DNA of 64,000 bases from Mycobacterium basiliense (GCF_900292015.1 NZ_LR130759.1:186001-250000); one strand, 5' to 3'. Counted from the first letter of the stretch, positions 28,991-39,342 are shown. Numbers and translations are program-made. The notes: generated by a model from the letters alone, not told the origin.

Positions 28991-29050
28991 TTCAAGCCAG
29001 ATCAAGCCAGATCAAGCCAGGTCAAGCCAGGTCAAGCCAGGTCAAGCCAG
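28991..29050. repeat. Six-copy 10-bp tandem repeat upstream of PE_PGRS1
   Basis: Six contiguous copies of RTCAAGCCAG (first copy TTCAAGCCAG, two ATCAAGCCAG, three GTCAAGCCAG), ending 64 bases before the PE_PGRS1 start. It is a minisatellite in the promoter/leader and could vary in copy number. Confidence 0.9.
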
Positions 29051-29114
29051 GTAGATGGTGGCGGGATTATGGCCGGACATAATTCCCGGTGGCCGCGGGC
29101 GGTGGAGGTCGCAG

Positions 29115-30608
29115 ATGTCGTACGTTTTCGCAACGCCGGAGTTGGTGGCCGCCGCGGCAACGGATCTAACCGGGGTTCAGTCGGTACTCGCCGCCGCGAA
29201 TGCGGCGGCGGCCGCCCCCACCGTGGGCGTATTGGCGGCGGGCGCGGACGAGGTATCGACGGTGATTGCGGCGCTCTTCGATGCCCACGCGCAGGCATAT
29301 CAATCATTGAGCGCCCAGGCGCTGGCATTCCACGAACAATTTGTCGGCATGCTCAACGCCGGCGCGGGTTCCTATGCGGCGGCCGAAGCGGCTAACGCCT
29401 CGCCCCTACAAATCGTGCAGACCGTGGAGCAAAACCTGCTCGCCGCGGTGAATGCGCCCACCCAGGCCCTGCTGGGCCGCCCGCTTATCGGTGACGGTGC
29501 CAATGGTTTGCCCAATACCGGGCAAGACGGCGGGGCGGGCGGTTTGTTGTACGGCAACGGCGGCAACGGCGGGTCCGGTGCCGTGGGTCAGGCCGGCGGC
29601 GACGGCGGTGCCGCGGGGTTGGTCGGCAACGGCGGCGCCGGTGGCGCCGGGGGGCCGGGTGCCATTGGCGCCGCGGGCGGTGCGGGTGGCGCCGGCGGGT
29701 GGCTGTTCGGCAACGGTGGCCTCGGCGGCTCCGGTGGGGTCGGCACCGTCACCAGTGGCGGGTTGGGCGGTGTTGGCGGCAACGCCGTCGGGTTGTTCGG
29801 TAACGGCGGCAGCGGCGGCGGTGGTGGGATCGGCCAGGCTGCCACCGTCGATGGCGGCAACGGCGGGACCGGGGGCAACGCCGGGCTGCTGGGCTTCGCC
29901 GGCACCGGCGGGGTGGGGGGCATCGGCGGTAACAGCGGCGGTGACGGTGGGCACGGCGGCAATGCCGGGCTGTTCGGTGACGGCGGACGCGGCGGGGCCG
30001 GCGGCGTAGGTGTCAACGTGACCGGTGGCGACGGCGGCGACGGCGGCAGGGGCGGGATATTCGGTGGCGGTGGTGCCGGCGGGGAGGGCGGCGCCGGCTA
30101 TGCGCTGGCCAACGCTGGGGCGGCGGGCAATGGTGGTGATGCGGGGTTCTTCGGCAACGGTGGCGCCGGCGGTAACGGCCAGTTCGGCAACGGCGGAATT
30201 TCCTCGGCGGGGGGTGTGGGTGGCAATGGGGGCTTGGTCATCGGCAACGGCGGTGCGGGTGGCGCTGGTGGTGCGGGTGGCGTCACCGGCGCCGGCGGCC
30301 GGGGTGGCGACGCCATCGGCCTGTTCGGCAACGGCGGGACCGGCGGCAATGGCGGCACCGGCGCCGGCGCCGGCAATCCCGGCGGCAACGGGGGTGACGG
30401 TGGCACCGGCGCGCTCATCGGCAATGGCGGTACCGGCGGAGCGGCGGGCACCAGCCTGGTCTCCGCGGCCAGCGGCGGCAACGGCGGCAACGCCCGGCTG
30501 ATCGGGAACGGTGGCGACGGTGGCCCCGGCATCTTCGGCGGCACCGGCGGCATCGGCGGTCAGGGTGGTTCGCTAATTGGCGTCGACGGCACCGCTGGGC
30601 CCAGCTGA
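29115..30608 (+). CDS. PE_PGRS1: PE_PGRS1
   Basis: 497 residues from the ATG at 29115, almost the same length as M. tuberculosis PE_PGRS1. The PE domain (residues 1-100) begins [18 protein letters not shown] and ends near [10 protein letters not shown], with helical YxxxD/E-type export features. A linker with [13 protein letters not shown] follows, then about 330 residues of GGxGG repeats, often with LFGNGG or LIGNGG modules that can bind calcium in related proteins. It should be exported by an ESX system to the cell surface. It lies between ctpI and the rhomboid gene, as in M. tuberculosis. Confidence 0.95.
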   Translation: MSYVFATPELVAAAATDLTGVQSVLAAANAAAAAPTVGVLAAGADEVSTVIAALFDAHAQAYQSLSAQALAFHEQFVGMLNAGAGSYAAAEAANASPLQIVQTVEQNLLAAVNAPTQALLGRPLIGDGANGLPNTGQDGGAGGLLYGNGGNGGSGAVGQAGGDGGAAGLVGNGGAGGAGGPGAIGAAGGAGGAGGWLFGNGGLGGSGGVGTVTSGGLGGVGGNAVGLFGNGGSGGGGGIGQAATVDGGNGGTGGNAGLLGFAGTGGVGGIGGNSGGDGGHGGNAGLFGDGGRGGAGGVGVNVTGGDGGDGGRGGIFGGGGAGGEGGAGYALANAGAAGNGGDAGFFGNGGAGGNGQFGNGGISSAGGVGGNGGLVIGNGGAGGAGGAGGVTGAGGRGGDAIGLFGNGGTGGNGGTGAGAGNPGGNGGDGGTGALIGNGGTGGAAGTSLVSAASGGNGGNARLIGNGGDGGPGIFGGTGGIGGQGGSLIGVDGTAGPS

Positions 30609-30672
30609 GCGGATTCGATCCAACCCCCAGCGGGTATGCACCCCGCTCGGCGGCACAGGCAACAATGGTGCG

Positions 30673-31518
30673 ATGACTGAGCCCAGCGCACCGGAGTCGC
30701 CCGCCTGCTATCGGCATCCCGGGCGCCTGACCTACGTGCGGTGCACTCGCTGCGATCGGTATATCTGCGGGGACTGCATGCGTGCGGGCCCGGTCGGTCA
30801 TCAATGTGTCGAATGTGTGCGAGCCGGTGCTCGGACGGTCCGACAGCCCCGCACGCAATTCGGCGGGCGGCAGCGGTCGAGCACCCCGGCGGTCACCAAT
30901 GCGCTCATCGCGGTGAACGTGCTGGCTTTCCTGCTGCAGCTGACAACCAGAGGCCTGGCGAGCCAGCTCACCCTGTGGCCGCCGGCGGTTGCCGATGGCC
31001 AGCTGTACCGGTTGGTCACATCCGCGTTCATGCACTACGGCGTCTTGCACCTGCTGTTGAACATGTGGGCGCTGTACATCGTGGGCCCGCCGCTGGAGAT
31101 GTGGCTGGGCCGGCTGCGGTTCGGTGCGCTGTATGCGCTGAGCGCGCTGGGTGGTTCGGTGCTGGTCTATTTGATCGCGCCTCTTAATACGGCAACGGCC
31201 GGGGCGTCGGGGGCCATATTCGGTCTTTTCGGTGCCACGTTCGTGGTGGCACGGCGGCTCAATCTCGACGTGCGTTGGGTCGTCGCCCTGATCGTGATCA
31301 ACCTGGTGTTCACGGTGGTCGCCCCGACGATCAGCTGGCAGGGCCACATCGGCGGGTTGGTGACAGGCGCCCTGGTCGCCGGGGCCTACGTCTACTCGCC
31401 CAAGCAACGGCGGAACCCGATTCAAGCTACGGTCACGGTCACCGTCTTATGCGTGTTCTGCGTGCTGATTTGGTGGCGCACGAGCGATCTACTCGCGTTG
31501 TTCGGCGGGCATCTGTGA
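30673..31518 (+). CDS. Rhomboid-family intramembrane serine protease (Rv0110-like)
   Basis: 281 residues from the ATG at 30673. The N-terminus has a B-box-like zinc motif: CTRCDRYICGDCMR and HQCVECV. A six- to seven-helix rhomboid domain follows, with the catalytic serine in GASGAIFG and histidine in GHIGGLVTG, plus HLLLNMWAL with the conserved HxxxN. It cuts membrane proteins within the bilayer; substrates in mycobacteria are not known to me. It follows PE_PGRS1 by 64 bases on the same strand. Confidence 0.93.
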   Translation: MTEPSAPESPACYRHPGRLTYVRCTRCDRYICGDCMRAGPVGHQCVECVRAGARTVRQPRTQFGGRQRSSTPAVTNALIAVNVLAFLLQLTTRGLASQLTLWPPAVADGQLYRLVTSAFMHYGVLHLLLNMWALYIVGPPLEMWLGRLRFGALYALSALGGSVLVYLIAPLNTATAGASGAIFGLFGATFVVARRLNLDVRWVVALIVINLVFTVVAPTISWQGHIGGLVTGALVAGAYVYSPKQRRNPIQATVTVTVLCVFCVLIWWRTSDLLALFGGHL

Positions 31519-31577
31519 GATCAAGCGAGGCCGATGTGCGTCGGCGGTGAGTTCGCCGCCGGGTTAGGTTGGCGGGC

Positions 31578-32039
31578 ATGAGCTGGTGGATCGCGCACGC
31601 CGAGCGCACGCTGACCGAAGACGTGCCCGCGCCTCCGGGCCGGGTCCGCGATTTCTATGTGGACCTGGACAACATCAAGCTGGTGCACCCGCTCATCGAG
31701 GCGGTACAGGTACTGTCCGTCGGGGAAACCCCGGACGGCTCCTGGCGCACCGCTCGGGTGAAAGATCGAATTCCGCTGGGGCCGTTTACCCTACCGGCAA
31801 CCTACCGAGCGCGGCTGTATGTCCCCGCGGAGGGTGACGTGACCACCGAGGCCGATCAATCCCCCGGGGTGCGGCTCCGCGGAACGGTATCCTTCGCGCC
31901 GATCGCCGGCGGCACCAGGGTGACCGAGCGTATCCGCATCGCCGCGCCACGGCCAGTGGCCGCGCTCACCATCCGCGAGGCCGTCCAAGCGCACGTCGCG
32001 ATGCTGGCCGGAATCCGGCGTCACTTCGAATCGGGTTGA
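31578..32039 (+). CDS. SRPBCC-family protein (polyketide cyclase/CoxG-like)
   Basis: 153 residues from the ATG at 31578. START/SRPBCC-like pattern: an N-terminal strand [19 protein letters not shown], a central strand with [20 protein letters not shown], and a long C-terminal helix ([19 protein letters not shown]). These folds bind hydrophobic ligands; no enzymatic role can be assigned. Its last 19 bases overlap the convergent SDR gene that begins the accessory island. Confidence 0.8.
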   Translation: MSWWIAHAERTLTEDVPAPPGRVRDFYVDLDNIKLVHPLIEAVQVLSVGETPDGSWRTARVKDRIPLGPFTLPATYRARLYVPAEGDVTTEADQSPGVRLRGTVSFAPIAGGTRVTERIRIAAPRPVAALTIREAVQAHVAMLAGIRRHFESG

Positions 32040-32809
32040 GCGGCCTTCCACTCCGATGTCAACGCGAAATCGGACAGGTATCTCGTGGAGCTCCAACCGC
32101 CATCGACGACGATGGTCTGGCCATTGATGAATGCGCCGCCCGGCGAACACAAGAACGCCACGGTGCTCGCGACGTCCTCGACCGTGCCCAACCGCTGATG
32201 CGGGGTCATCTCGGCGTTGATCCGCCGGAACCGCTCATCGGCAAACCGATGCTCGGTCATTGCCGTCTGAATGACCCCGGGAGCCACCGCGTTGCAGCGG
32301 ACGCCCTGCGCACCGTATTGGCAGGCAAGGTGCGTGGTCAGCGCGGTGAGTCCGCCCTTGGCGGCCGAGTAGGCGCCGCCCCGAAGCCCGCCCACCACGG
32401 CAAACGTCGAGGTGATGTTGATGATCGCCGAACCGGGCCGCAGGTGCGGCAACACTTCCCGGGTCAGGCGAAACGGCGCCCGCAACATCAAACTCAACAC
32501 GTGGTCCAGCGATTCGTCGTCGGTCTCGTGCAGCGGCTTGGGGCTACCGATGCCGGCGCTGTTGATCAGAAAATCGATCCGGCCCCAGCGTTCGACGGCG
32601 GTGTCCACGATCCGCATGGGCGCGTCGTCTTTGGTGAGATCGAGGGCTTGGGTGGCCACCCGATCGGGGTCATCGATCAGCCGTGCCAGCTCGGCAAGTC
32701 TGTGTGCGTTGCGTCCCGTCGCCAATACCGCCATACCCATCTCGGCGAGCTTTGTCGTGCAACCGAACCCGATTCCGCCGGTCGCCCCGGTGATGATCGC
32801 TACCTGCAT
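32021..32809 (-). CDS. Short-chain dehydrogenase/reductase of the catabolic island
   Basis: 262 residues from the ATG at 32809, which has GGAGG 12 bases ahead; a TTG 12 bases upstream is less likely. Classical [17 protein letters not shown], Ser in NITSTFA, Tyr/Lys in YSAAKGGL, and a C-terminal [10 protein letters not shown]. It should oxidise an alcohol or reduce a ketone or enoyl/ketoacyl intermediate. It begins 1 base after the CoA ligase stop, so the two are co-translated. Confidence 0.9.
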   Translation of the reverse strand: MQVAIITGATGGIGFGCTTKLAEMGMAVLATGRNAHRLAELARLIDDPDRVATQALDLTKDDAPMRIVDTAVERWGRIDFLINSAGIGSPKPLHETDDESLDHVLSLMLRAPFRLTREVLPHLRPGSAIINITSTFAVVGGLRGGAYSAAKGGLTALTTHLACQYGAQGVRCNAVAPGVIQTAMTEHRFADERFRRINAEMTPHQRLGTVEDVASTVAFLCSPGGAFINGQTIVVDGGWSSTRYLSDFALTSEWKAAQPDSK

Positions 32810-32810
32810 G

Positions 32811-34421
32811 TCACCGCTCAACCTCCAAAAGCGCCGCCCTGATCTGGTGCTTCACAATCTTCCCCGCGTCGTTCTTGGGCAGCGCGTCCCAGAACACCAC
32901 TTGCTCGGGGATTTTGAACCGCGCCAGTCCGGCCGCCCGCAGGAAGCTGCCCAAGCTGGCAAGGTCTGGCCCGGGTGCGGACGTAGGCACGACCACAGCG
33001 CACGCCCGCTCTCCCGTCGTGATGTCGGGCAGCCCAACGACAGCGATCTCGGCGATGCCGGGGTGGCCGGCCAAGAGGTCCTCGATCTCCTTGGGCGAGA
33101 TGTTCTCCCCGTTGCGAACGATGACGTCTTTGACTCGCCCGGTGACCACCAGGTATTCACCGTCTACCCAGCGCGCCAGGTCGCCGGTACGAAAATAGCC
33201 GTCAGCGTCGAAGGCGGCGGCCTCATCTTCATGATGACGGTAGCCCACCAGCATTTGCGGCCCCCGCACCCGAATTTCTCCGCCGACCAGTTTCACCTCG
33301 GCCATGCCGACACGGCCGTCGGTGCCTGCGGCGTGGTCTGCCTTGTCCGGCGCCCCGATCGTGGTGACCGGAACTTCGGTCGATCCGTAGACGCGAGTGA
33401 TGACCGCACCGTCGAAATACCTGGCCGCTCGGTGTATCAGCGGTGGCGACACGGATGCACCGCCACAGACGAACAGCTTGAGGTACGGCAAGCGGGTCTC
33501 GGCGCGCTGCGCGGCCGCCAGCAACTGTTCTAGAAACGGCGTTGCTCCGGCCATATGGGTGCATCGCTGGGTCTGCATGAGTTGCACCGCGCGGTCGGCG
33601 TCCCAACTGTCCATCAGCACGGCGGTTGTCCCCAGCAACAGCGGGCACTCGAATGCGTAGATGGAGCCGCCGATATGGGCGATCGGTGATGCAACCAGGA
33701 ACACATCGCCCGGCTCGACCGGCCAGTGTTCGCGGATCTGACAGCTCAGGGCGTGGATGGAGTTGTGGCTGTGCAAAACACCTTTGGGCCGCCCGGTAGT
33801 CCCGGATGTGTAAAGCAGCATTCGTACGGCATCGGGATCTAGCGTGGGTAGTCGGTCGGGGGTCGAGCGATTGGCGAGCAGCGACTCGAACGGTATCAAG
33901 AACCCGCCAACTTCCGAATTTCCTCTAACCACAACGATATCCGGCGGTGACTCCATCAGGGCGACCAGCCGCGTCAACATTGTGGTGTAGTCATGGTGGC
34001 GGAAAACCGACGGGATAAAAATGACGCGGCTGTTCGCATCGTCGAGGATGAAACGCAGTTCATGCTCCCGTAGCGACGGTAGGACAGGATTGGCCACCAT
34101 GCCTGCCAGGGTTGCGCCCAGATAGATCACCGCGGCTTCATGCCAGTTCGGCAGCATGAATGTCACCACGCTTCCGGCGGGCATGCGGGCCTGCAGAGCG
34201 TGCGCCAGCGCGGTTGCTTGCGCACAGAGACTTTGGCAATCCAGCCGGCGATCGGCGTCGACGAGCGCAGCGCGGTGCGGAGTTCGCTGGGCGGCCGCAC
34301 GTAGCGAATCGACCAGCGTCTGGCGGACCCACCAGCCGCGCGCGTACGCGTCGGCGGCACGTTCCTCGTCCCAACGAACCCAGTGGCCGTTGATCAGCCT
34401 TCGGTCCCGACGCCACGACAT
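32811..34421 (-). CDS. Acyl-CoA ligase (cyclohexanecarboxylate-CoA ligase-like)
   Basis: 536 residues. ANL enzyme: [19 protein letters not shown]-loop, [42 protein letters not shown], and the catalytic lysine in [12 protein letters not shown]. The overall pattern is like medium-chain or cyclic-acid CoA ligases rather than long-chain FadD10/FadD12 types. In this island it would activate the acid released after ring opening. It is followed by the SDR gene and preceded, after 102 bases, by the GntR gene on the same strand. Confidence 0.9.
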   Translation of the reverse strand: MSWRRDRRLINGHWVRWDEERAADAYARGWWVRQTLVDSLRAAAQRTPHRAALVDADRRLDCQSLCAQATALAHALQARMPAGSVVTFMLPNWHEAAVIYLGATLAGMVANPVLPSLREHELRFILDDANSRVIFIPSVFRHHDYTTMLTRLVALMESPPDIVVVRGNSEVGGFLIPFESLLANRSTPDRLPTLDPDAVRMLLYTSGTTGRPKGVLHSHNSIHALSCQIREHWPVEPGDVFLVASPIAHIGGSIYAFECPLLLGTTAVLMDSWDADRAVQLMQTQRCTHMAGATPFLEQLLAAAQRAETRLPYLKLFVCGGASVSPPLIHRAARYFDGAVITRVYGSTEVPVTTIGAPDKADHAAGTDGRVGMAEVKLVGGEIRVRGPQMLVGYRHHEDEAAAFDADGYFRTGDLARWVDGEYLVVTGRVKDVIVRNGENISPKEIEDLLAGHPGIAEIAVVGLPDITTGERACAVVVPTSAPGPDLASLGSFLRAAGLARFKIPEQVVFWDALPKNDAGKIVKHQIRAALLEVER

Positions 34422-34523
34422 CGCGCCGCCTATTGCCCACTACCCGGCGGGCGAAGAGGCCGATGAAATGCCCCGTGCCGAATACCGTTGGCGCCTATCG
34501 TTAGTCTCACCAGAAGGCTCAGC

Positions 34524-35264
34524 TTAACTACGTACTCGCCGCATCGTCATCGAGTGACGGAACCGGGACGCCGGATGGGTATTGAGGGTGACCTGGGCGA
34601 CCTGCCCGTCGGAGGTGGTATAGGTGCGTTGCACCTGCAGTGCCGGCGTGCCGGGCTCGACGTCGAGGCCCTTGGCTACTGCCGGTGAGATGAGCACTGC
34701 GGCAATTTCCTGTTGAACCTCAACGATGCTGAGCCCGAATAGGTCCTCGATCAAGGGAAAGATGGGGCCGTCGTGTCGCTGGAGCAACCTTCCGACCGCC
34801 GCGAATGCACGGTTGATGTAGTACACGGTGCGACACAGGGCCGGCCCGGCGTCATCGGCCTGTCGAAAGCCGCGGACCGCTAGCCACTGTTCGCCGCTGG
34901 CCAGCCCGGTTTGGGCGGCCAACTCGTCGTCGATGGTGACCATGGTTATGGTTTTGATGGCGAATCGGGTGCCGGATGCAAAGGCCAGCAGGTCGTTGAT
35001 CGACATGACGTGCTGGACGTAGGACTCCGACGATGGTCGTGGCACAACCAGCGTGCCGGTCCGTGGGCGCGAGGACACCAAGTTGTCTTCACGCAGGCGT
35101 CGTAATGCCTCTCGAATGGTATAGCGGCTGACTGCAAATCGCTCGCACAGTTGATGCTCGGTCGGCAATTGCGACCCCACCGGATAGACGCCGTCGACAA
35201 TCTCTTTGCGCAGGGTGCGTGCGACTTGAAGATAGCGGTGATCGATCGCATTCGACTCGGACAC
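34524..35264 (-). CDS. GntR-family (HutC/UTRA) transcriptional regulator
   Basis: 246 residues from the GTG at 35264, which has GAAGGG ahead. The N-terminal winged helix shows LPTEHQLCERFAVSRYTIRE, and a UTRA effector domain follows. This subfamily senses small catabolic metabolites. It lies 13 bases downstream of the SMP-30 gene in the same operon. Candidate operators are the TCCxGACAAT-type sites in the divergent promoter region at 36951-37056. It is the likely switch for both arms of the island. Confidence 0.9.
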   Translation of the reverse strand: MSESNAIDHRYLQVARTLRKEIVDGVYPVGSQLPTEHQLCERFAVSRYTIREALRRLREDNLVSSRPRTGTLVVPRPSSESYVQHVMSINDLLAFASGTRFAIKTITMVTIDDELAAQTGLASGEQWLAVRGFRQADDAGPALCRTVYYINRAFAAVGRLLQRHDGPIFPLIEDLFGLSIVEVQQEIAAVLISPAVAKGLDVEPGTPALQVQRTYTTSDGQVAQVTLNTHPASRFRHSMTMRRVRS

Positions 35265-35277
35265 AGGCTTTGGCCCT

Positions 35278-36924
35278 TCATGATTCCCGGTGCAGCGCCA
35301 ACACGCTGCCGTCGGCGTCGGCAGACACATACAACGTGCCGTCCGGCCCGGCGGTGAGGCCGGCGAACGGTCCCTGCGGCCCGGAGAACGGCGGCATCCC
35401 GCGCAGCGGTTTGGGCACGACGCCGGGTGGTGTTCCGACCGGAAGGTCGCTGGCGATGGTGCATCGGGCGCCGCTGTCCAGGTCGATCGAGATCAGTTCC
35501 TTTGCGCCCGCGTCGACGACGTAGACCTGCCCGGCGAGCACAACAATGCCCTGGGGTCGCTGCAATCCATCCGCCACCGTACCGGTGCCGTCCAGCTTGA
35601 CCAGCCGTCCGGCACCGGCCTCGGAAGCCAGGTAGGCCCCGTCCGGCGCGATCGCCACACCGACCGGATCGTTGAGGCCGGCCGCCAGAATCTCAACGCG
35701 GCCGTGGTCGATAGCCAGCACCCGTCCGGCGCCGAGTTCGGCCACCACTACGCTGTCGCTCGCCGCGCCCGACGAAGCCACCGCCACGCCGTACAGCTGG
35801 TCGAAACCCTGTGCCAGCACTTCACTTTCGCCGTATTCCGGTCGGTATCGGGCCACCTCCCCAGTGGAGGTGGTAACCACGAACTCGCCGGTGCCGACGG
35901 CGGCCAGACCGCGAAGGAAACCGGGATACCCGGCACTGAACAACATTCCGGCTGTACGTAGCGTGCCGTCGCCGAGCAGCGCGTACAGGAAGGTGCCGTC
36001 GGCGATATATAGGGTTCCGGCCGCATCGACCGTCAGATCCAGCGGCCAATTCAACCCGCCCGGCAGCAGGGTCCGGGTCTGGTTGTCGCCAAGGATCTCG
36101 GTGATCTGGCCGGTGAAATGGGACACGAACAACCGCTCGCCCAGAAAGGCGAGGTTGTCCAGGCCAGGGCTGAGGGTCGCGAGCACCTTTCGGTCCCCGG
36201 TGCGGGGATCGATTCGCAGCACCTGGCCGCTGTGCACCTGGGTCGTCACCAGGTAGCCCCGGGAATCGAACTTCACCGCGTCGGGAACGCCGAGATCGCC
36301 GGCCACGCATTCCGGGACACCGCCCTGGGGATCGATGCGCCAGATCTCGTTGGCGCCCATCACCGGGAAGTACAACAGGCCATCGGGTCCGACCTCCATG
36401 GCGTTGGGTGACGGTACGTTGTCCAGCAGCACCTGTGGCGGGCCACCGTTGAGATCGAGCTCCAGCAGGCGCCCGCCGTCGCGGCATTCACCGACAAACA
36501 GCCGATCCCGATGGACGGTGATCCCGTTCGCGGATGGCAAGTCATCTCGGAGCACCCGGGTGTGGCCGGCAGGGTTGCGTACGCTGACCCGGCCGTCCAT
36601 CACCTCGGTCGCGTACAGGTTGCCGGCGGAGTCGAAGGCCACGTCGTCGGGCGCGGTGATCTCGCCACCCCTGGCGGTGATGGTCTCGAGAGTTCCGGAC
36701 AACACGTTGAGCGCGCTGATCTGGCTGCCGGTCACCTGAGCGATGTAGACCCGGCCGTCCGGACCGGTGCGTAACCCGTTGGCGCCGAACAGCCTGCTGG
36801 GTGGGGTGAGCCGGGCCAAACTCCAGCCTTCGGCAACGTTGGGTGACCGCTTGGCGAGGTAGCGGCCCTGGGAACGGCCTGGGAAGCGGCCACTGGGTTG
36901 TGACAATCCGGTTCCGGCTAGCAC
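35278..36924 (-). CDS. SMP-30/gluconolactonase-like beta-propeller protein
   Basis: 548 residues, unusually long: about twice a normal SMP-30 (roughly 300), so probably two propeller-like halves. Repeated blade motifs such as GPDGLLYFPVMGANEIWRID, DAAGTLYIADGTF and APDGAYLASEAGAGRLVKLD mark each half. SMP-30 proteins open lactones using a divalent metal; here the product of the Baeyer-Villiger enzyme is a plausible substrate. The GTG start at 36924 has no clear ribosome-binding site. It heads the minus-strand operon SMP-30, GntR, CoA ligase, SDR. Confidence 0.82.
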   Translation of the reverse strand: MLAGTGLSQPSGRFPGRSQGRYLAKRSPNVAEGWSLARLTPPSRLFGANGLRTGPDGRVYIAQVTGSQISALNVLSGTLETITARGGEITAPDDVAFDSAGNLYATEVMDGRVSVRNPAGHTRVLRDDLPSANGITVHRDRLFVGECRDGGRLLELDLNGGPPQVLLDNVPSPNAMEVGPDGLLYFPVMGANEIWRIDPQGGVPECVAGDLGVPDAVKFDSRGYLVTTQVHSGQVLRIDPRTGDRKVLATLSPGLDNLAFLGERLFVSHFTGQITEILGDNQTRTLLPGGLNWPLDLTVDAAGTLYIADGTFLYALLGDGTLRTAGMLFSAGYPGFLRGLAAVGTGEFVVTTSTGEVARYRPEYGESEVLAQGFDQLYGVAVASSGAASDSVVVAELGAGRVLAIDHGRVEILAAGLNDPVGVAIAPDGAYLASEAGAGRLVKLDGTGTVADGLQRPQGIVVLAGQVYVVDAGAKELISIDLDSGARCTIASDLPVGTPPGVVPKPLRGMPPFSGPQGPFAGLTAGPDGTLYVSADADGSVLALHRES

Positions 36925-36950
36925 TGCTCGGACGATAGCAATCGATCTGT

Positions 36951-36960
36951 GGTCCAGACA
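36951..36960. promoter_or_regulatory. Candidate GntR operator, left copy
   Basis: GGTCCAGACA, followed by ATAG. It matches the palindromic right copy at 37047-37056 in 8 of 10 positions, and both are followed by AT. It lies between the divergent operons. Confidence 0.4.
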
Positions 36961-37046
36961 ATAGCGTGCGGTTGTTACGCCTGCGCCCTTGACGCGCAGC
37001 CTATCGAAAGAGAATCATACTCTCCAATGAGTGCATGCCATTATTA

Positions 37047-37056
37047 TGTCCGGACA
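37047..37056. promoter_or_regulatory. Candidate GntR operator, right copy
   Basis: TGTCCGGACA, a perfect 10-base palindrome. It sits just before the preferred SDR start at 37073, where it would overlap the promoter of a leaderless transcript. Confidence 0.45.
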
Positions 37057-37072
37057 ATTATCTGATACCCGA

Positions 37073-37936
37073 ATGAAACGGGATCTCCTGAGTCTGCATG
37101 GCCGCATCGTTGTGGTCGCCGGTGCGGCGGGCGGCGGTATCGGCACCGCCGTGACGCGCATGGTCGCTCGAGCGGGAGCGACGGTGGTCGCGGTGAGCCG
37201 TGGCACGGACAACCTCGGCCGGTACCTGGGCCCCTTGCTGGACGAGGGACTGTCGGTAGTGGCGGTGGCGGCCGACGTCGCCACCGCGGACGGCATCAAC
37301 ACCACGTTGGACGCGGTGCGGCGCACCGACGGCGAGTTGCATGGCTTGGTCAATGTCGTCGGCGGCGCCGATCCATCGACCTGGATGCCGTCGACTCGGG
37401 TGGCGCGCCACGACTGGCATGAGCTATTCACCCGAAACCTGGAGACGATGTTCTTCATGAGCCAGGCGGTGGCCGCGGAACTGAAGAGCCGCAACCGGCC
37501 CGGTTCCATTGTTTCGCTGTCGTCGATCAGTGGGATGAACACCGCGCCGTTCCATATCGCCTACGGAACGGCCAAGGCCGCCATTGTCGCGGCGACACGC
37601 ACCATGGCCCTCGAACTTGCCTGTGACGAAACCGGAACCGCTATCCGGGTCAATGCGGTGGCACCCGGAGTGACCGAAACACCTGCGTCGCGCGCATACA
37701 CCGACGTTGACCCCGAGCGCGATCGCCACGCCATCGCGATGGGACGTCGGGGTCGTTCCGAAGAGGTGGCGGGCGCCATCCTCTTCCTGCTATCCGACCT
37801 TTCGAGCTACATCACCGGGCAAACGCTGCTGGTCGACGGCGGTCTGAACCTCAAGTGGGGGCATCTAGATGCCGACAACATTTCATTGTTCCTGAAAGAC
37901 GAGTCGTTCCGTGCGGCCGTAAAGCGCTGGGAATAG
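37073..37936 (+). CDS. Short-chain dehydrogenase/reductase, first gene of the plus-strand catabolic operon
   Basis: 287 residues from the ATG at 37073. An ATG at 37046 would add nine residues but overlaps the TGTCCGGACA palindrome, and no start has a Shine-Dalgarno. SDR motifs: VAGAAGGGIG, NVVGGAD, Ser in SLSSISG, Tyr/Lys in YGTAKAAI, and VDGGLNLKW near the end. It has a C-terminal extension with LFLKDESFRAAVKRWE. Likely converts a hydroxylated ring intermediate to a ketone. It is followed by the Rieske gene after 35 bases. Confidence 0.88.
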   Translation: MKRDLLSLHGRIVVVAGAAGGGIGTAVTRMVARAGATVVAVSRGTDNLGRYLGPLLDEGLSVVAVAADVATADGINTTLDAVRRTDGELHGLVNVVGGADPSTWMPSTRVARHDWHELFTRNLETMFFMSQAVAAELKSRNRPGSIVSLSSISGMNTAPFHIAYGTAKAAIVAATRTMALELACDETGTAIRVNAVAPGVTETPASRAYTDVDPERDRHAIAMGRRGRSEEVAGAILFLLSDLSSYITGQTLLVDGGLNLKWGHLDADNISLFLKDESFRAAVKRWE

Positions 37937-37971
37937 GGCACAGCGGCGAGAAAAGGCAAAGGGAGGAAGCG

Positions 37972-39342
37972 ATGGACGCGCCCCACAATGGTCTTGAGTT
38001 GACCGAACCGGTCACCTTCGGGATCGACGCCTACATATCCGAGGAGTATGCGCGCGCCGAGCGGGACAAGCTGTGGCGCAGGGTATGGCAACAAGTGGGG
38101 CGCGTCGAAGACCTGCCCAAGGTGGGCAGCTACCTGACCTACGACATTCTCGACGACTCGATTGTGGTGGTGCGAACAGCGCACGACGAACTCAAAGCGC
38201 ACCACAACGTGTGCATGCACCGCGGCCGCCGGTTGGTGGACGTCCCGCATGGAGCGAAAAATGCTTGTGGTCAAAAGAAGTCGTTTGTCTGCGGGTTCCA
38301 CGGCTGGACCTACGACCGGCATGGCAACTGCATCCACATTCCGGAAAGCGCGGATTGGCAGGGCGCGCTGACGCAGGAGAACACCCATCTCGCGCCCGTA
38401 CGGGTCGACACTTGGGGCGGTTGGATCTGGATCAACATGGATCCCGCCGCCGAGCCCCTGCGGGATTATCTTGAGCCCGCCGCCACCATGCTCGACCCGT
38501 TCCAGCTGCAGGACATGCGCTGCAAATGGCGAAAATGGCTGCACTTCCAATGCAACTGGAAGGTGGCGATGGAGGCCTTCAACGAGACCTACCATGTGGC
38601 GACCACCCATCCTCAGTTCAACAAGTTCGGGAACTTCCGCGGCTGGGCCGTCGCGCATGGCAAGCACAGCAACATCGGCTACGACGCCCCCGAGGACCTG
38701 GAGGAGACCAAGTCGAAGATCCGCCTCGGCACGGGCGCCGACCCTCGGGTGTCGACCGCGGAAATGCAGCTGTACACCCTGGAGGAAACCAACGCCACCA
38801 CCACCAGGACGCTGGTGGATGCGGCGCTTCGACTCGTCGACGAGGTCCCCGAAGGCGCGCCCGCGGACCAGGTACTCGACCACTGGCTCGCCTCGGCACG
38901 ACGGGACGATGCGGCCCGTGGCGTGATCTGGCCGACCATCGATCCCGAACACCTGGCCAGCAGCGGCACCGCCTGGCAGATTTTTCCAAACTTCCAGATA
39001 GGGCAGGGGGTGACCACCGCCTTGTGCTACAGCGCACGCCCGCACGGCTACCACCCGGACGAATGCATCTTCGAAGCCGCATGCTACGAGCTGTATCCGA
39101 AAGGCGAAGAGCCACAAACCGAGTGGGTGTACGCGGCACCGAATGACCCGGGCTGGCGCACGGTGTTGCCGCAGGACTTCGCCAACATGGCCGCGGTCCA
39201 GCAGGGCATGAAGTCCCTGGGCTTTTCTGGGCCCAAGCCCAATCCCTACATGGAACGCAGCACGGCAAATCTGCACCGAAATCTCGCGGCCTACCTGGGC
39301 GCCGATGCGCCGCGCAAACTTGCACAGGAGTTTGATCGATGA
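37972..39342 (+). CDS. Rieske non-haem iron oxygenase, alpha subunit
   Basis: 456 residues from the ATG at 37972, with AGGGAGG just ahead. The Rieske cluster ligands are visible: Cys81 and His83 in VCMHRGR, and Cys107 and His110 in VCGFHGW. The catalytic domain carries the mononuclear iron histidines H208 and H213 in NETYHVATTHPQ. These enzymes hydroxylate aromatic or alicyclic rings, or demethylate, with electrons from a reductase and ferredoxin. No such partner is encoded in the island, so one must come from elsewhere. It is coupled to the LLM gene by ATGA. Confidence 0.93.
   Translation: MDAPHNGLELTEPVTFGIDAYISEEYARAERDKLWRRVWQQVGRVEDLPKVGSYLTYDILDDSIVVVRTAHDELKAHHNVCMHRGRRLVDVPHGAKNACGQKKSFVCGFHGWTYDRHGNCIHIPESADWQGALTQENTHLAPVRVDTWGGWIWINMDPAAEPLRDYLEPAATMLDPFQLQDMRCKWRKWLHFQCNWKVAMEAFNETYHVATTHPQFNKFGNFRGWAVAHGKHSNIGYDAPEDLEETKSKIRLGTGADPRVSTAEMQLYTLEETNATTTRTLVDAALRLVDEVPEGAPADQVLDHWLASARRDDAARGVIWPTIDPEHLASSGTAWQIFPNFQIGQGVTTALCYSARPHGYHPDECIFEAACYELYPKGEEPQTEWVYAAPNDPGWRTVLPQDFANMAAVQQGMKSLGFSGPKPNPYMERSTANLHRNLAAYLGADAPRKLAQEFDR

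Noticed and set aside
28991..29050. CRISPR-like array
   Set aside because: Units are contiguous 10-mers without spacers, and no cas genes are present.
29406..30553. Minus-strand Pro-rich frames opposite PE_PGRS1
   Set aside because: Same repeat artefact; the PE domain and start support the plus strand.
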